From assembly GCA_037953745.1 (NCBI GenBank), contig JBAKBP010007657.1, positions 33,752 to 97,751 of the forward strand: DNA of 64,000 nt, read 5' to 3'. Below, piece after piece: positions 1 through 9,587 of the stretch; position 1 is the stretch's first letter; each line of letters begins with the position of its first letter. The notes beneath the pieces were generated by a model. It searched no databases. It saw only the letters and a list, made by a program, of their open reading frames with translations, and was not told the origin of the DNA. Made by a program: the position numbers and the translations under genes. The DNA is from Lithodes maja. Its lineage: Eukaryota > Arthropoda > Malacostraca > Decapoda > Lithodidae.

Positions 1-749
1 ATAATAATTATAGGAAGCGGTACTGAATAATATGAATGCCAACCAATGCTTCGTGATCAACTTATCTTAACAACTAACATACATGGGTTATATAAGACCT
101 TAATGCACAATACAACTGGCCAGCATGAAGCTGATTATGCAGAGTTAACCAGAGGGGGTATAATATTAATAAAAGGTGGTGAAAGATATGGAAAATGAGA
201 GAGATAAGCAGAGGAAAAGGTTCTCAGGTGCAGAGAGGGAGACAGGTATCAAAGGGATAAGAGGGATGCATTCTAGAAACCAGATCTGAGGGAGAGAGTG
301 GCAAGAGAGCTGTATATATACTAGCACTAGCTCGCACCGTGTAGTCAAAGCGGTAACAATTCCTTCAGCCAATGCCAAAGAAGCCAGCCAAACATGACAT
401 CACCAAGCATGGTAAAAAACTCCTCCAACCAATCCCCAAGAGGCCAGCCAGCTGTGACGTCATCGAGCATGGCAAAAAACACTACGCGCCTCCTCTCACT
501 CTGTTCTACTCTCTCTCTCAAATCCTATCATTACTACTTAATGATAAAACATATACTTTGCAATTAAATATATAAAGCCTTGACATGGGCGAAAACAAAG
601 AGCCTTTCTGGACTGCCCATGACACGAGCTTTCATATGAAATAAAGCACACAATAATACATCACCTGTAGCCACATCCACTGCCCTGGCGATCCTAGCGA
701 GTCACTGTAGGACAAGCCATGCGGTTCTAACGGAGTAGTTAACGTCACA
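1..749 (-). repeat. 3' LTR of element A (partial)
   Basis: This matches the right-hand part of the LTR at 5555-7560, starting at a point equivalent to about 6826. It ends on plus with GTCACA at 749, followed by the C-rich strand of the polypurine tract. Compared with the 5' LTR it has a much shorter CT run near 510-520 and keeps about 30 bases near 112-140 that the 5' copy lacks. Confidence 0.9.
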
Positions 750-1226
750 CTCCCCCCCAAGATTTGTTCTCAGAGGCCCAAAGCTCAAAAAAAATCTGAT
801 GGTTAGAACCCATGCTATATCTCTACTTCCCATCACCCAGCGGCAGTAAAATATCTGGCACAGTTCTTCAACAAAACATTTTATAAAATTATAACCCTCC
901 CCAACACAATAGGTTAAATCATATGTAGTTATGCTCCTCAAGAGCGAGCTTCTCTAGCCCAGCATTCTGAGAGGAGTGCAACTCAGAATTACTGCTAAAA
1001 CATACTGAAAAAATTCAACTATCAAAGAAAGAGTTTTTTATTTGATTTTTATGTTTTTAATTTGTTTATTTCGGCTGCACTATAGGGGCAAGCCTAGTTT
1101 TTTCTTCTATACCAAACGCTCAACTCCTGCTTTACGACCCAATACGCTGGGCTATAACCGCGAGTCAACAAGCACCAAGTGCAAAATACTATTCAAACTA
1201 AAGCAGGAGGCTACCCGTGTGTCAAT
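750..1226 (-). other. 3' untranslated internal region and polypurine tract of element A
   Basis: This lies between the RNase H stop and the 3' LTR. It is AT-rich with no coding signal. The strand complementary to the polypurine tract sits at 750-763. Similar tails occur in elements B (11386-11857) and D (47536-48020). Confidence 0.7.
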
Positions 1227-2264
1227 CTACCCAGGATCATATACCCTTGAAAGACAATCTGCAACCACGTTGTCACAACCGGCAATATGGCGTATGTCCA
1301 GGCTATACTCCCGTAACACCAGCGACCACCCGGTCAGCCTCATATTCCGATTGTGAAACTGGTCCAAGAACTTGAGAGGGTGATGATCTGTGTAAACTAC
1401 AACGACCGGACCATAGGCTGGAACATAGACCTCGAAATGCCCCAACGCAAGCACAACCGCCAGCAGCTCCTCCTCGACAACAGAGCAGCTCCCCTGGGCC
1501 GAATTGAACTTCTCCGAGCAGAAACTAACAGGATGCTCCAGCCCATCATCGTCCTTTTTCATAAGGACGGCACCAGCCCCCACACCACTAGCATCCGTTG
1601 CTAGTTGGAAAGGTAGGCTAAAGTCAGGGGCCCTGAGGATCGGGTGAGTGCACAACAGGTGTTTTACTACTCTAAACGCCTTCTCACACTCAGGCGCCCA
1701 TTTGACTTTCTTATCCTTCCAGTTATCCTCCACCTGAGCTTGACTGTGCCGTTCTCCTTCTCCACCTTGACTGCTAAACGTCATCACAGGCACAGTGAGA
1801 GGCTCAGGGGGGTGCCTCACATACTCCTTCATGAGATTAACGTGACATAACTGATTGCGCTTACGTCTGTCTGGAGCGGCCACCAAGCAATCCAGGTCCG
1901 ATAGCCTCTCAACCACCCTATAAGGACCAGTGTACTTCGCGGATAAGGGGTGACCTACAAGGGGCGGTAGAATCAACACCTCCTGACCCACGTGAAACTC
2001 CCTGAGTTTAACTTTGAGGTCGTACCTGTCCTTCATGAGGGCCTGAGAGCTAGTCAAATTACGGCCAGCCAACTCCAGACTGCGCAACATCCGTTCTCGA
2101 CTGTCGAGGTCATACTTGAGCATAGAACAAGGTTTTTCTGCGCCCTCCCATATTTCTTCAACCATATGAAGAGGCCCTCTGACACGGGGTCCAAAGACGA
2201 GCTCATTAGGGCTGAATCCCAAACTTTCCCCAGGTATAAAACATATGGCAGGCCAAGATCCCAA
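1227..2264 (-). pseudogene. Integrase C-terminal region fused to RNase H (RT deleted), element A
   Basis: The frame reads through an integrase C-terminal region (ESLGFSPNELVFG, then a GPYRVVERLSDLD chromodomain-like barrel) and continues, after a short linker ending VEDNWKDKK, straight into RNase H. RNase H shows TDASGVGAGAVL (first catalytic Asp), EEELLAVV (Glu), YTDHHPL (Asp) and NVVADCLSR (last Asp), so the four acidic positions are present. The roughly 300 codons of RT found at this place in elements C and F are missing. The join is in frame. It is a fragment of a pol polyprotein, not a gene with its own start; the listed 5' end is only where the open frame begins after upstream frameshifts. 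Confidence 0.85.
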
Positions 2265-2760
2265 CCTTTCCCACTCTCAAAGCAACAATAACGAAGCACA
2301 GATTCCATGGCTGAGTGCCATCGCTCTAACACACCCTGGCTCTCCGGATGATACGCAGATGACACAACCGTAACAATCACATGCTGCTGCATTGTTTGAA
2401 CAAAGAGGTTAGAAGTGAAGTTGGATCCTTGGTCTGACTGAATCTCCTGCGGGTAACCATACCGGGAAAAATACACTAGCAAGTTTCGGACCACCGTCTT
2501 CGCTGACCCATATCTCATAGGGTACGCGTCAGGGTGTTGCTACATCCATGATGGTCAGGAGAAACTTGTTTCCGGCACTTGTAGGGGGAAGGGGGCCAAC
2601 CATATCAACTATAACCTTACTAAAGGGAGGCCCACTGACAGGAATGGGGTGTAACGGCGCCTTAGGAATGCTCTGATTTGGTTTGCCAACCTTCTGACAC
2701 ACATCCACACATTGCCACCCATGACACAACTTGTGCTTTCAGACCAGGCCACCAAAATAA
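2230..2760 (-). pseudogene. Integrase catalytic core, element A (frameshifted)
   Basis: Two overlapping frames carry a retroviral-type DDE core. 2529-2729 has IVDMVGPLPPTSAGNKF (first Asp), and 2054-2518 has IQSDQGSNFTSN (second Asp) and ESQGVLERWHS (Glu). All three catalytic acids are visible, but the frame changes near 2525 and again near 2230, so no continuous integrase could be made. Element B has lost the same first Asp by deletion and the second by substitution, so A is the less decayed integrase of this lineage. Confidence 0.85.
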
Positions 2761-3390
2761 TTTTCCTAAGGCTGCAACCGTCTTACGGACACCCAGATGT
2801 CCCGCCAGTGGTACATCATAAGCCAACCTAAGTAAGCTTTCCCTGCAAACCCTCGGCACGACCAGCTGGTCTACCTCTCCTGACTCCCCCTCCCAATTCC
2901 TCTGCGGATCTTGGAATCGCCGGTATAATATGCCATCTATGAAAAAAAAATCTCCCGAGTGTGCATCACTGTCCTCCTCCAACTCGACAGCACCGGTACC
3001 ACATTCAAGAACCTCCGGGTCTTCTAATTGCAATTTACGAATGTCCGAAGGAGCAAGCTTATCTAAGTGTTTGCGAAACGACTCATGCCCCCCTCCTACA
3101 TTGAATTTAGCCTCCCGTTGCTCGCTCTCTGTGTATCGTTGCTGTCTCTTCGTCTTTTTAAGCCCATCCTCTGCCTTCTTAGTAACAGTTAATGGGTCTT
3201 CTCCAGACTCGAAAATCGGTCCTAATAATGAGTCCCCGAGAATGTCCGTTGATACTAAACTCTCAACCGCATCAACTTTCAACCCCTTCTCGGTACCATT
3301 CCTCCGCTTGTCTAAAGACTGTTGACCAGAATGCGACTCCCTGGATGCAAGAGATCTAGTGACAACACACGCCATAGGTTGACCTGACAC
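2662..3390 (-). pseudogene. Protease-integrase linker and integrase zinc-binding domain, element A
   Basis: The frame includes a long charged linker (KLAPSDIRKLQLEDPEVL), then GAVELEEDSDAHSGDFFF, then LLRLAYDVPLAGHLGVRKT and FWWPGLKAQV, which is the H-x-H half and helix of a retroviral-type HHCC zinc domain. The two cysteines are disturbed by a frameshift near 2700. The acidic stretch GAVELEED marks the place where elements B, D and F each have an integrase deletion starting. Confidence 0.8.
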
Positions 3391-3780
3391 TTCTCAAACC
3401 CACTCCTGCTCCTCCCTACTCACGTCGGCCGGCTTCTCGGCAACGACTAAGGGTGGAGCCTCAGAAGTAGGCCCCGCAAAGTCGTTGCCGAGAAGGAAGT
3501 CGACGCCTCCAACAGGTAACTTCTCCACAATTCCTACATCCAGGTCACGAGTCACACCATCAACTTCCATCTTCATTCTTACAAGCGGATATGACCTTGT
3601 TGCATTAACTCCCTGAACCACAACCACCCGCACCGTATTTACAGGTTTACCAGTGAAATTTCTCAACAGTGTTTGCGATGCCCCAGTGTCACGCAAAATT
3701 CTCACCTCATGTCTTCTACCCCCCCACTGCACACAACCGAGTCCCCTGTGGTCACTAAAGGCATCACGGACAGGGAATAG
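3391..3780 (-). pseudogene. Retropepsin-like aspartic protease, element A
   Basis: This encodes the gag-pol processing protease. LRDTGASQTLLRN carries the catalytic Asp in the D-T/S-G-A motif, and VDFLLGNDFA is the typical downstream hydrophobic-G-x-D strand. The frame differs from the upstream gag frame because of a one-base deletion near 3779 relative to element B, where the two are continuous. A 16-bp inverted repeat overlaps the FLLGNDFA codons (3433-3495). Confidence 0.85.
3433..3495 (-). other. Conserved RNA hairpin in protease-integrase coding region, element A
   Basis: The arms at 3433-3448 and 3480-3495 are perfectly complementary over 16 bases (arm on plus: CTTCTCGGCAACGACT) around a 31-base loop. 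Both arms are coding: one gives LLGNDF of the protease, the other LVVAE. The same hairpin with the same loop length is present in elements B, C, D and F. Confidence 0.8.
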
Positions 3781-5337
3781 CCTTCCGGATCCTTCTGCAC
3801 TGGTAGTGTATTTACCTCGGAAGAATTGCCTCTAACAAACTCCGATGTCCTCTTGAACACTCCAATGCCGAAAGCAAAAGACACGGCTGCCGAAGGAGGT
3901 CGACTAGAGCACTCATTTGCCTTATGACCCACCTTGTGGCACTTAAAACACATAAATTTCGGTTTCGGCTTATACTGTGATGTAAAAGGCCCCTGACTTT
4001 TCTTATACGGCGTGGTGTTAGGTTTGGATTCAGTTTTAGTTTCATTGCTCTTTTGTTTAAATGTGTCGTTGCTACGGGGAGGGGGAGGATAACGGTCCTT
4101 AGCACTTGCATCGTACTTCTGTGAGGACCCGCAACCCCGAATCAACGACAGCCATAGATCAGCCATTTCTGCTGCTTCTACTAGAGTTCTTGGGTTTTTC
4201 TCCTTTAAGTTCAAAGTTAGATCACCGCCCGTGCTCTTAAAGAACTGCTCCAACATCATAAACTGCTTAATTCCATCAAATGTTGTTACCTCTCAGATCG
4301 GAGCCAGTTTCCCATAGCATCGGACAAGTCCCGGGCGTGTTCCAAAAAGGTGCTATCTCTTCCTTGGTTACACCCCAGAACTTCAAACGGTACGTTTCTG
4401 GTTGCAGTTCGTAAGCCCTCAGTGCAGCCTCCTTGAGATCCTCATACACAATACATGACTCCAAAGGTAACGCATCGTAGGCTGTAAGACCCTTGCCTAT
4501 TAATCTAGAGGATACAAGTGCTGCCCATTTATTCTCTGGCCACTGGTGTTCCTGGCACTTCTTCTCAAAGCGTGCGAAATATTCTGTTACCCCATTCTCA
4601 TCAAACACCGGAACCAGTTTCAATAAGTGCGAGAGAGATTGATCATGAGCACGGTTACCAGCCCCAAGTCGCTGTCCCATTGTCTCTACTCGCGACTTCT
4701 CTACGTCCCTGTCGGCACAGTACCTAGTCGACTCAGCTTGGATTTTTGCTAGCTCTATTTGCTGGTGACTTTTTCTCTCTTCTATCTTGGCTAATTCTAT
4801 TTGCTGCTGATGCTGAAGCTGAAGCTCACATGCCCTTTGTTGCTGTTGAATCTTAGCTAATTCGAGCTGATACAATATTTCTGGAATTAACCTTGGAGGA
4901 GGTGAAGGTGCTACAATGTTTGAAATTACCGGTGGTCCCCCCAGGGGCAACCCACCCTGCCAGTCGCCACCCAACTGTGGAAGCGTACCCGGGGTCGGCA
5001 AACCACTGGGATGGCTGGGAGTCGAGTGTAGGGGAAGCATGGCCGAAGGGCTCTGAGCACTCAACCCATCTCGCTCACCAGTCACCCTGCCCAGTACACA
5101 CGTTATCAAGTTATCCCTGGTCATGCTGCTAGTACCCGCATGACCGATAGCTGTGGCCAGGCATTGAAGACCGTACCGATCCATACCCTCCAACCGCTCG
5201 GCAGTAACAGGCCATTGCAAAAATATCCTAGCATCCTCCTCACAGTTCACCTGATTAACCATTTCATCATACTGCTGTTCCTCAGTTTCGACATTACGTA
5301 CTGTGTCTCAATTCTCCTCTGATCCGGTATAAGACAT
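3702..5337 (-). pseudogene. gag, element A (SCAN-like capsid plus CCHC zinc knuckle)
   Basis: The likely start is the ATG at 5337, the position matching the other copies. An in-frame stop at 5308-5310 replaces a Gly codon of element B, and a one-base deletion near 4290 shifts the frame (open pieces 4276-5262 and 3702-4259). In order: an N-terminal domain (CEEDARIFLQWPVTAERLEG), a Pro-rich stretch, a Gln/Glu-rich coiled-coil segment, a capsid segment (HQWPENKWAALVSSRL, LRAYELQPETYRLKF, LEQFFKSTGGDL) resembling a SCAN fold, and a zinc knuckle CFKCHKVGHKANEC. Gag would form the particle and bind RNA. Function is inferred from family knowledge. Confidence 0.85.
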
Positions 5338-5544
5338 GATGCTCACAAAAATTTCCCACCTCAATATTCAGAAAAGAAGCACCCCAAACTCTTATACCTC
5401 AATATACACACAAAAATTCTCGGAAATACTAAAGGGCTATACTATGTTGCAAATTTTTTTTATTTTTGCTGATCCCCGCAAAATATTCCCCAAAACAACA
5501 AATGTTCCCTGCTAATAAATGTAGGTTCACCAAATCCTAGGTAA

Positions 5545-5552
5545 GGTCGCCA
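5545..5552 (-). other. Primer-binding site core, element A
   Basis: The minus strand reads TGGCGACC two bases inside the 5' LTR. All five elements share this octamer at the same spacing. TGGCGACC is the start of primer sites assigned to tRNA-Arg in insect Gypsy elements such as 412/mdg1; the tRNA identity here is inference. Confidence 0.7.
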
Positions 5553-5717
5553 TTTGTTACGACTGAGGTTTAAATATATCAGGGTTCTTATTCATTGGAC
5601 TAGTAATGGCATAAAGGCTACAACGGAAAGCGCTAGATCCAACCTCTGATCTATATTCCCAGTGAACAAAGAACACAAATACTCTCCAGAGTTCTATATG
5701 CAATAATAGGTTATTAA

Positions 5718-5944
5718 CCCTCTCCGACATATGACGCGATTTTGAGCCTATTAGGGATACTTTAAAGCCTTTGTTACCATCAGGGGTATTTAGAAACCTT
5801 TAGTTTAGTTACTTCAACCTCTGCAGTTGTGTTTGAGTTAGCTGTGGGCAGAACACTAATTTTGGAGAGGTAATTATAAGAGTGAGAGAACTCTATTTCT
5901 TATTGCTAATCTGGCAACTTCTGCGTCATATGTGCGTGAAAGGG
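5718..5944. mobile_element. TTAA-flanked MITE (piggyBac-like), 227 bp
   Basis: It is absent from the matching place in both LTRs of element B, where flanking LTR sequence is continuous. TTAA flanks both sides (5714-5717 and 5945-5948). Ends are inverted: left CCCTCTCCG then ACATATGACGC, right (reverse complement) CCCTTTCACGC then ACATATGACGC. TTAA duplication with CCC ends is the hallmark of piggyBac transposition; no transposase is encoded. Confidence 0.8.
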
Positions 5945-6550
5945 TTAAACTCTCAATAAATGTGCGTCTACTCTAGGCTTAATGTTATGTGAAAACAGCC
6001 TATTACTACCTATAACCGAAGGTGCTTGCTTATGGTATGCAAAGTAAAGTGGTAAGAGAAGTTACAGCTTTCGTTACTTTAATCAATAAATGTCAGGCAC
6101 TCCTGCATGAAAGAAAGTGCACTAAAGTCCTTCAACACCAACAAGGAATCTTCTTTAAATTTTAGATGCTATCAAGATGCTCGAATCGGAAATGGAACCC
6201 GAAAAGGCAGGCAGCGGAACAATGCTCGTGCAGGCTATGCACACAAAAAGGCAGGAGATATAATGCAGTCGGAGCCAAGAATATCCTAAACGCCACAACA
6301 ATGCAGTATTCCTATCAACAAAAAGAGCCTAAGTCGTTTGTGTCTCAATACATCAAACTAGGCTGCGAAATTCTTGTGTAATCATAAACGGGTATGCATA
6401 ATAAGAGCAACTGGGTTAATATACTCAATGTCTACTATGACTGATAAAGTCTAGCTAGAGTCAATGATACGAGATACTGGTGCGCATGGCATGCCGCATA
6501 GCCTAGTGCAAATCTCAAGTCTGTGCGTCAAATATTACGTTATAATGAAG

Positions 6551-6606
6551 GGTAGCTCTCTTGAGAAACCTTAATACCGAAGTATTAAGCGTTCTCCTGG
6601 CGTACC
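6551..6606 (-). other. Conserved LTR stem-loop RNA, A/B type
   Basis: In the minus (RNA) sense this folds as an outer stem GGTA/TACC, conserved CGCCAGG on the 5' side and AAGAGAGC on the 3' side, a middle stem GAGAA/TTCTC, and an inner stem CTTAATAC/GTATTAAG capped by TTCG. The cap is a C(UUCG)G tetraloop, one of the most stable RNA loops known. The same architecture with different stem sequences occurs in all other LTRs of the window. Confidence 0.8.
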
Positions 6607-7297
6607 TCAAAGACAAACAACGAGCTTAGAACAGTGCAGAATGGTATAGGCAAAAAGCCCTCATTCGTGCATGCTCTACTCTCAATGGCACACAGACTAG
6701 AATTTACCCAATCAACTCCAGTTCTCAGGTATGTCGTGCAGCTTTTAACTAAAGCCAGCACCCATCGGAAACAATACCTTATAGTATCAGACTCCTAGTC
6801 TAGCATTATCTAATCCAGCAGAACACTAATAATTATAGGAAGCGGCACTGAACAATATGAATGCCAACCAATGCTTCGTGATCAACTTATCTTAACAACT
6901 AACATACATGGGTTATATAAGACCTTAATGCACAGAGTTAACCAGAGGGGGTATAATATTAATAAAAGGTGGTGAAAGATATGGAAAATGAGAGAGATAG
7001 GCAGAGGAAAAGGTTCTCAGGTGCAGTGAGGGGGACAGGTATCAAAGGGATAAGAGGGATGCGTTCTAGAAACCAGATCTGAGGGAGAGAGTGGCAAGAG
7101 AGCTGTATATATACTAGCACTAGCTCGCACCGTGTAGTCAAAGCGGTAACAATTCCTTCAGCCAATGCCAAAGAAGCCAGCCAAACATGACATCACTAAG
7201 CATGGTAAAAAACTCCTCCAACCAATCCCCAAGAGGCCAGCCAGCCGTGACGTCATCAAGCATGGCAAAAAACACTACGCGCCTCCTCTCACTCTGT

Positions 7298-7301
<4 letters not shown>

Positions 7302-7330
<29 letters not shown>
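7302..7330. repeat. CT microsatellite inside the 5' LTR of element A
   Basis: An uninterrupted CT run that is several units longer than in the 3' LTR of the same element (near 510-520), showing expansion since insertion. Confidence 0.95.
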
Positions 7331-7335
<5 letters not shown>

Positions 7336-7560
7336 CTATCATTACTACTTAATGATAAAACATATACTTTGCAATTAAATATATAAAGCCTTGACATGGG
7401 CGAAAACAAAGAGCCTTTCTGGACTGCCCATGACACAAGCTTTCATTTGAAATAAAGCACACAATAATATATCAACTGTAGCCACATCCACTGCCCTGGC
7501 GATCCTAGCGAGTCACTGTAGGACAAGCCATGCGGTTCTAACGGAGTAGTTAATGTCACA

Positions 7561-9131
7561 ACGAACACACAAACACACTGTGAATTATACAGTTACTCAT
7601 ATTACTTGCACTGCTTAATTGTTATGGAGTAAATAAGGACATACCGGTACGGTACGCAATTACCTCTCAGGAAGGGATATGTGAGACAACCACAGCAATC
7701 ATCCCAGTGACTGTCTCGAGTAGTTTATGTTTCTGCAGCTCTACCCATACACGGTATACACTAATAAATACACATCCCTTCTGCAACAACATTACCAACA
7801 GTGTGGAACACATAATTTTGTCTCATGTTGTACGTGTTTATATATATATATTTTCTCTCAGTGTACAACACGTACTATTCAGGTCGATCACTGCAGCAGA
7901 ATACAATGCAAGGCGAATTTCTCCACTACCGTTTATTTCTTTTCTGTGTATTCATGAATATTATTATATAAGCAAGTAATTCCAACCTCACACTCCACAA
8001 AAACTAAGAACATAAAATTAAGGGTATGTCTTACATGAAAGATAACCGATCAGGAGAATGGCATATAATACAACGTGAGTAGATTCCGCTATTTATTTAT
8101 ATTATATAAAATTGTAGCATCAACGTCAGACGGCCAACCCCGCTATACTGGTCATCTGAGAAGTGGCTGCTACTCACAACACGGGACTTGTTCAGCTGAT
8201 CAGGTTCTTTGTCTTCAGATTGATGTCAAGGTTCTTGAGCCATAACAAAAATCTGTAATGATACAAATGCCAGCATTCATGGGTCAGCTATTTACCGAGA
8301 TAATGTTTCTGGAATCTTTATTCAGTCAGCCATGATTATATACTCGTATCATCGTATGTGAGTATACTATATACTGTATACTCTTAGAAACACCCTACTT
8401 ATGACTAAGCACTTCACCTTACCTGTGGGAAAGAAGTGAAATATGAAATTATTTTGCTTCCGCTTGCATTTTCCACAAACAACACAGCTGTGACCGTGTT
8501 GTTTTGGTGCCATGTTTGTATCTGCCGCTACGCCATCTGGAAGCTCCCAGTGACATTTGTAAGTGTGCAGACGATGTACCACCGATGGCAGAGGCATCTT
8601 CAGGGGTGCTTGGTCAAAACTAGGGATCAATTGGTTGCCCGTTTATGACCTTCCTCCTTATTAGATCCTTCTTGAGAATAACTGATACATTTGACGCACC
8701 AAAAAGAAATAACGGGGCAGTCTATTGCCAGCACTCAACGGATCATCTTGTTTTACTAACTGTGTTAAGTATATGCGGGATTGAGTGTATTTCTTCGTGG
8801 TGAGCTACTGACGAGTTTATCGTTTAACTGGAGTCAATATTAACTACGAGTTACCGGATGGTCCACCGAAACAGGACCTGTATCGCTACCACAGATAAGT
8901 GCCCTAGTGTTATTCTGCTGACCAGTAGGTATGGGACAGGGTGATATTTGATGGATAGGCGTTACGAAGTATGACTTCCAGAAACACCCCAAAAGTTTAT
9001 GATAGTTCGCATTCTATTTTATGATTAATAGTCTGTTTCATAATTGATTTTGTTTTATATTAACGATAATAATTTGGAATATAGCCATATAATCTCCAGT
9101 CCATTACGGTTGTTTTTACCTTTTTTATTGG
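7561..9131. other. Interval with little recognisable content
   Basis: AT-rich sequence between element A and the CR1-like LINE. No repeat pair, RNA gene or long coding frame is evident. The only candidate is a short THAP-like exon at 8423-8513. The end nearest 9131 may include 5' sequence of the LINE. Confidence 0.5.
8423..8513 (-). pseudogene. Possible THAP-like exon fragment
   Basis: From an ATG at 8513 the minus strand encodes MAPKQHGHSCVVCGKCKRK followed by FIFHFFP, ending at CAG followed by GTAAGG, a good splice donor (8417-8422). The Cys pair followed by a Phe-His-x-Phe-Pro stretch recalls the start of THAP DNA-binding domains, often the first exon of host genes or of P-like transposases. 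The piece is very short and the second zinc-ligand pair is not found, so this is weak. Confidence 0.25.
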
Positions 9132-9587
9132 GTGACCCCTACGTCCCACGAAATAAATAACCGCAAGTCACTTCGGTTCAGCACGCATGGGTCGTCTCCT
9201 ACACGAAGCAGTCCGCAGCCATGGATCAAAAAACGCCATCAGAGAAGAAGCAGCAGTGACATAAATCATCCAACGCCAAGAAAAAAACAGAGGCAACCGA
9301 GGCCCACCAGCGATAAGGACCGAAGACAGCAAGGACCGAGGACAGCCATGAACATAAATGTAGATCCGACAAGAACCAAAAATATTATTAAAGAGCGTTC
9401 TGTGAGTTCTAAAATAACAAATTTAAAGGTTTTCTATGCAAACGCTCGTAGCATACGCAATAAATTTTCAAATTTAGAGGAGCTAGTGTTTACAGAAAAT
9501 TATGATGTGATTGGCATAACAGAATCTTGGCTCAATACAGAAGATAGAGACTTTTTAGCAGAGTATTCACTTCCCGGTTATGTAATG
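9132..9587 (+). pseudogene. CR1-like LINE ORF2, N-terminal part (endonuclease start)
   Basis: The open frame holds a basic N-terminal stretch, then VFYANARSIRNKFSNLEEL and DVIGITESWL, the first two motifs of an APE-type endonuclease. It ends at SLPGYVM where element B begins. The sequence resumes in frame at 17383 with EKSRINRNGGGVLLYI, the next endonuclease motif, so 9132-9587 and 17383-20898 are one interrupted LINE. The true 5' end is unclear and no ORF1 was recognised. Confidence 0.85.

Larger units (their letters stand above)
1..7560 (-). mobile_element. Ty3/Gypsy LTR retrotransposon A (Gmr1-like, RT-less, decayed)
   Basis: The element reads on the minus strand: 5' LTR 5555-7560, internal region 750-5554, 3' LTR 1-749 cut by the window edge. 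Internal order in the sense direction is gag, protease, integrase, RNase H, with the reverse transcriptase missing between the integrase C-terminus and RNase H. A polypurine tract abuts the 3' LTR (750-763, C-rich on plus) and a primer site abuts the 5' LTR. The frame is broken by at least one nonsense codon and several one-base indels. The right-hand target copy would be ACGA at 7561-7564; the left copy lies outside the window. The RT deletion joins at the same residues as in element B, so both descend from one RT-less founder. Confidence 0.9.
5555..7560 (-). repeat. 5' LTR of element A
   Basis: The 2006-bp LTR is bounded by TGTTAC and GTCACA on plus. It is longer than the LTRs of B (about 1.8 kb) because it contains a TTAA-flanked insertion (5718-5944) and an expanded CT run (7302-7330). 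On the minus strand a TATATATA box lies at 7106-7113, and the LTR stem-loop follows about 500 bases downstream. Confidence 0.92.

Noticed and set aside
6107..6289. Short repeated open frames of about 60 codons starting MKESALKSFN in the LTRs (6107, 9909, 15909)
   Set aside because: They recur only because the LTRs are homologous. They carry no domain, overlap LTR RNA sequence and vary at the end; not treated as genes.
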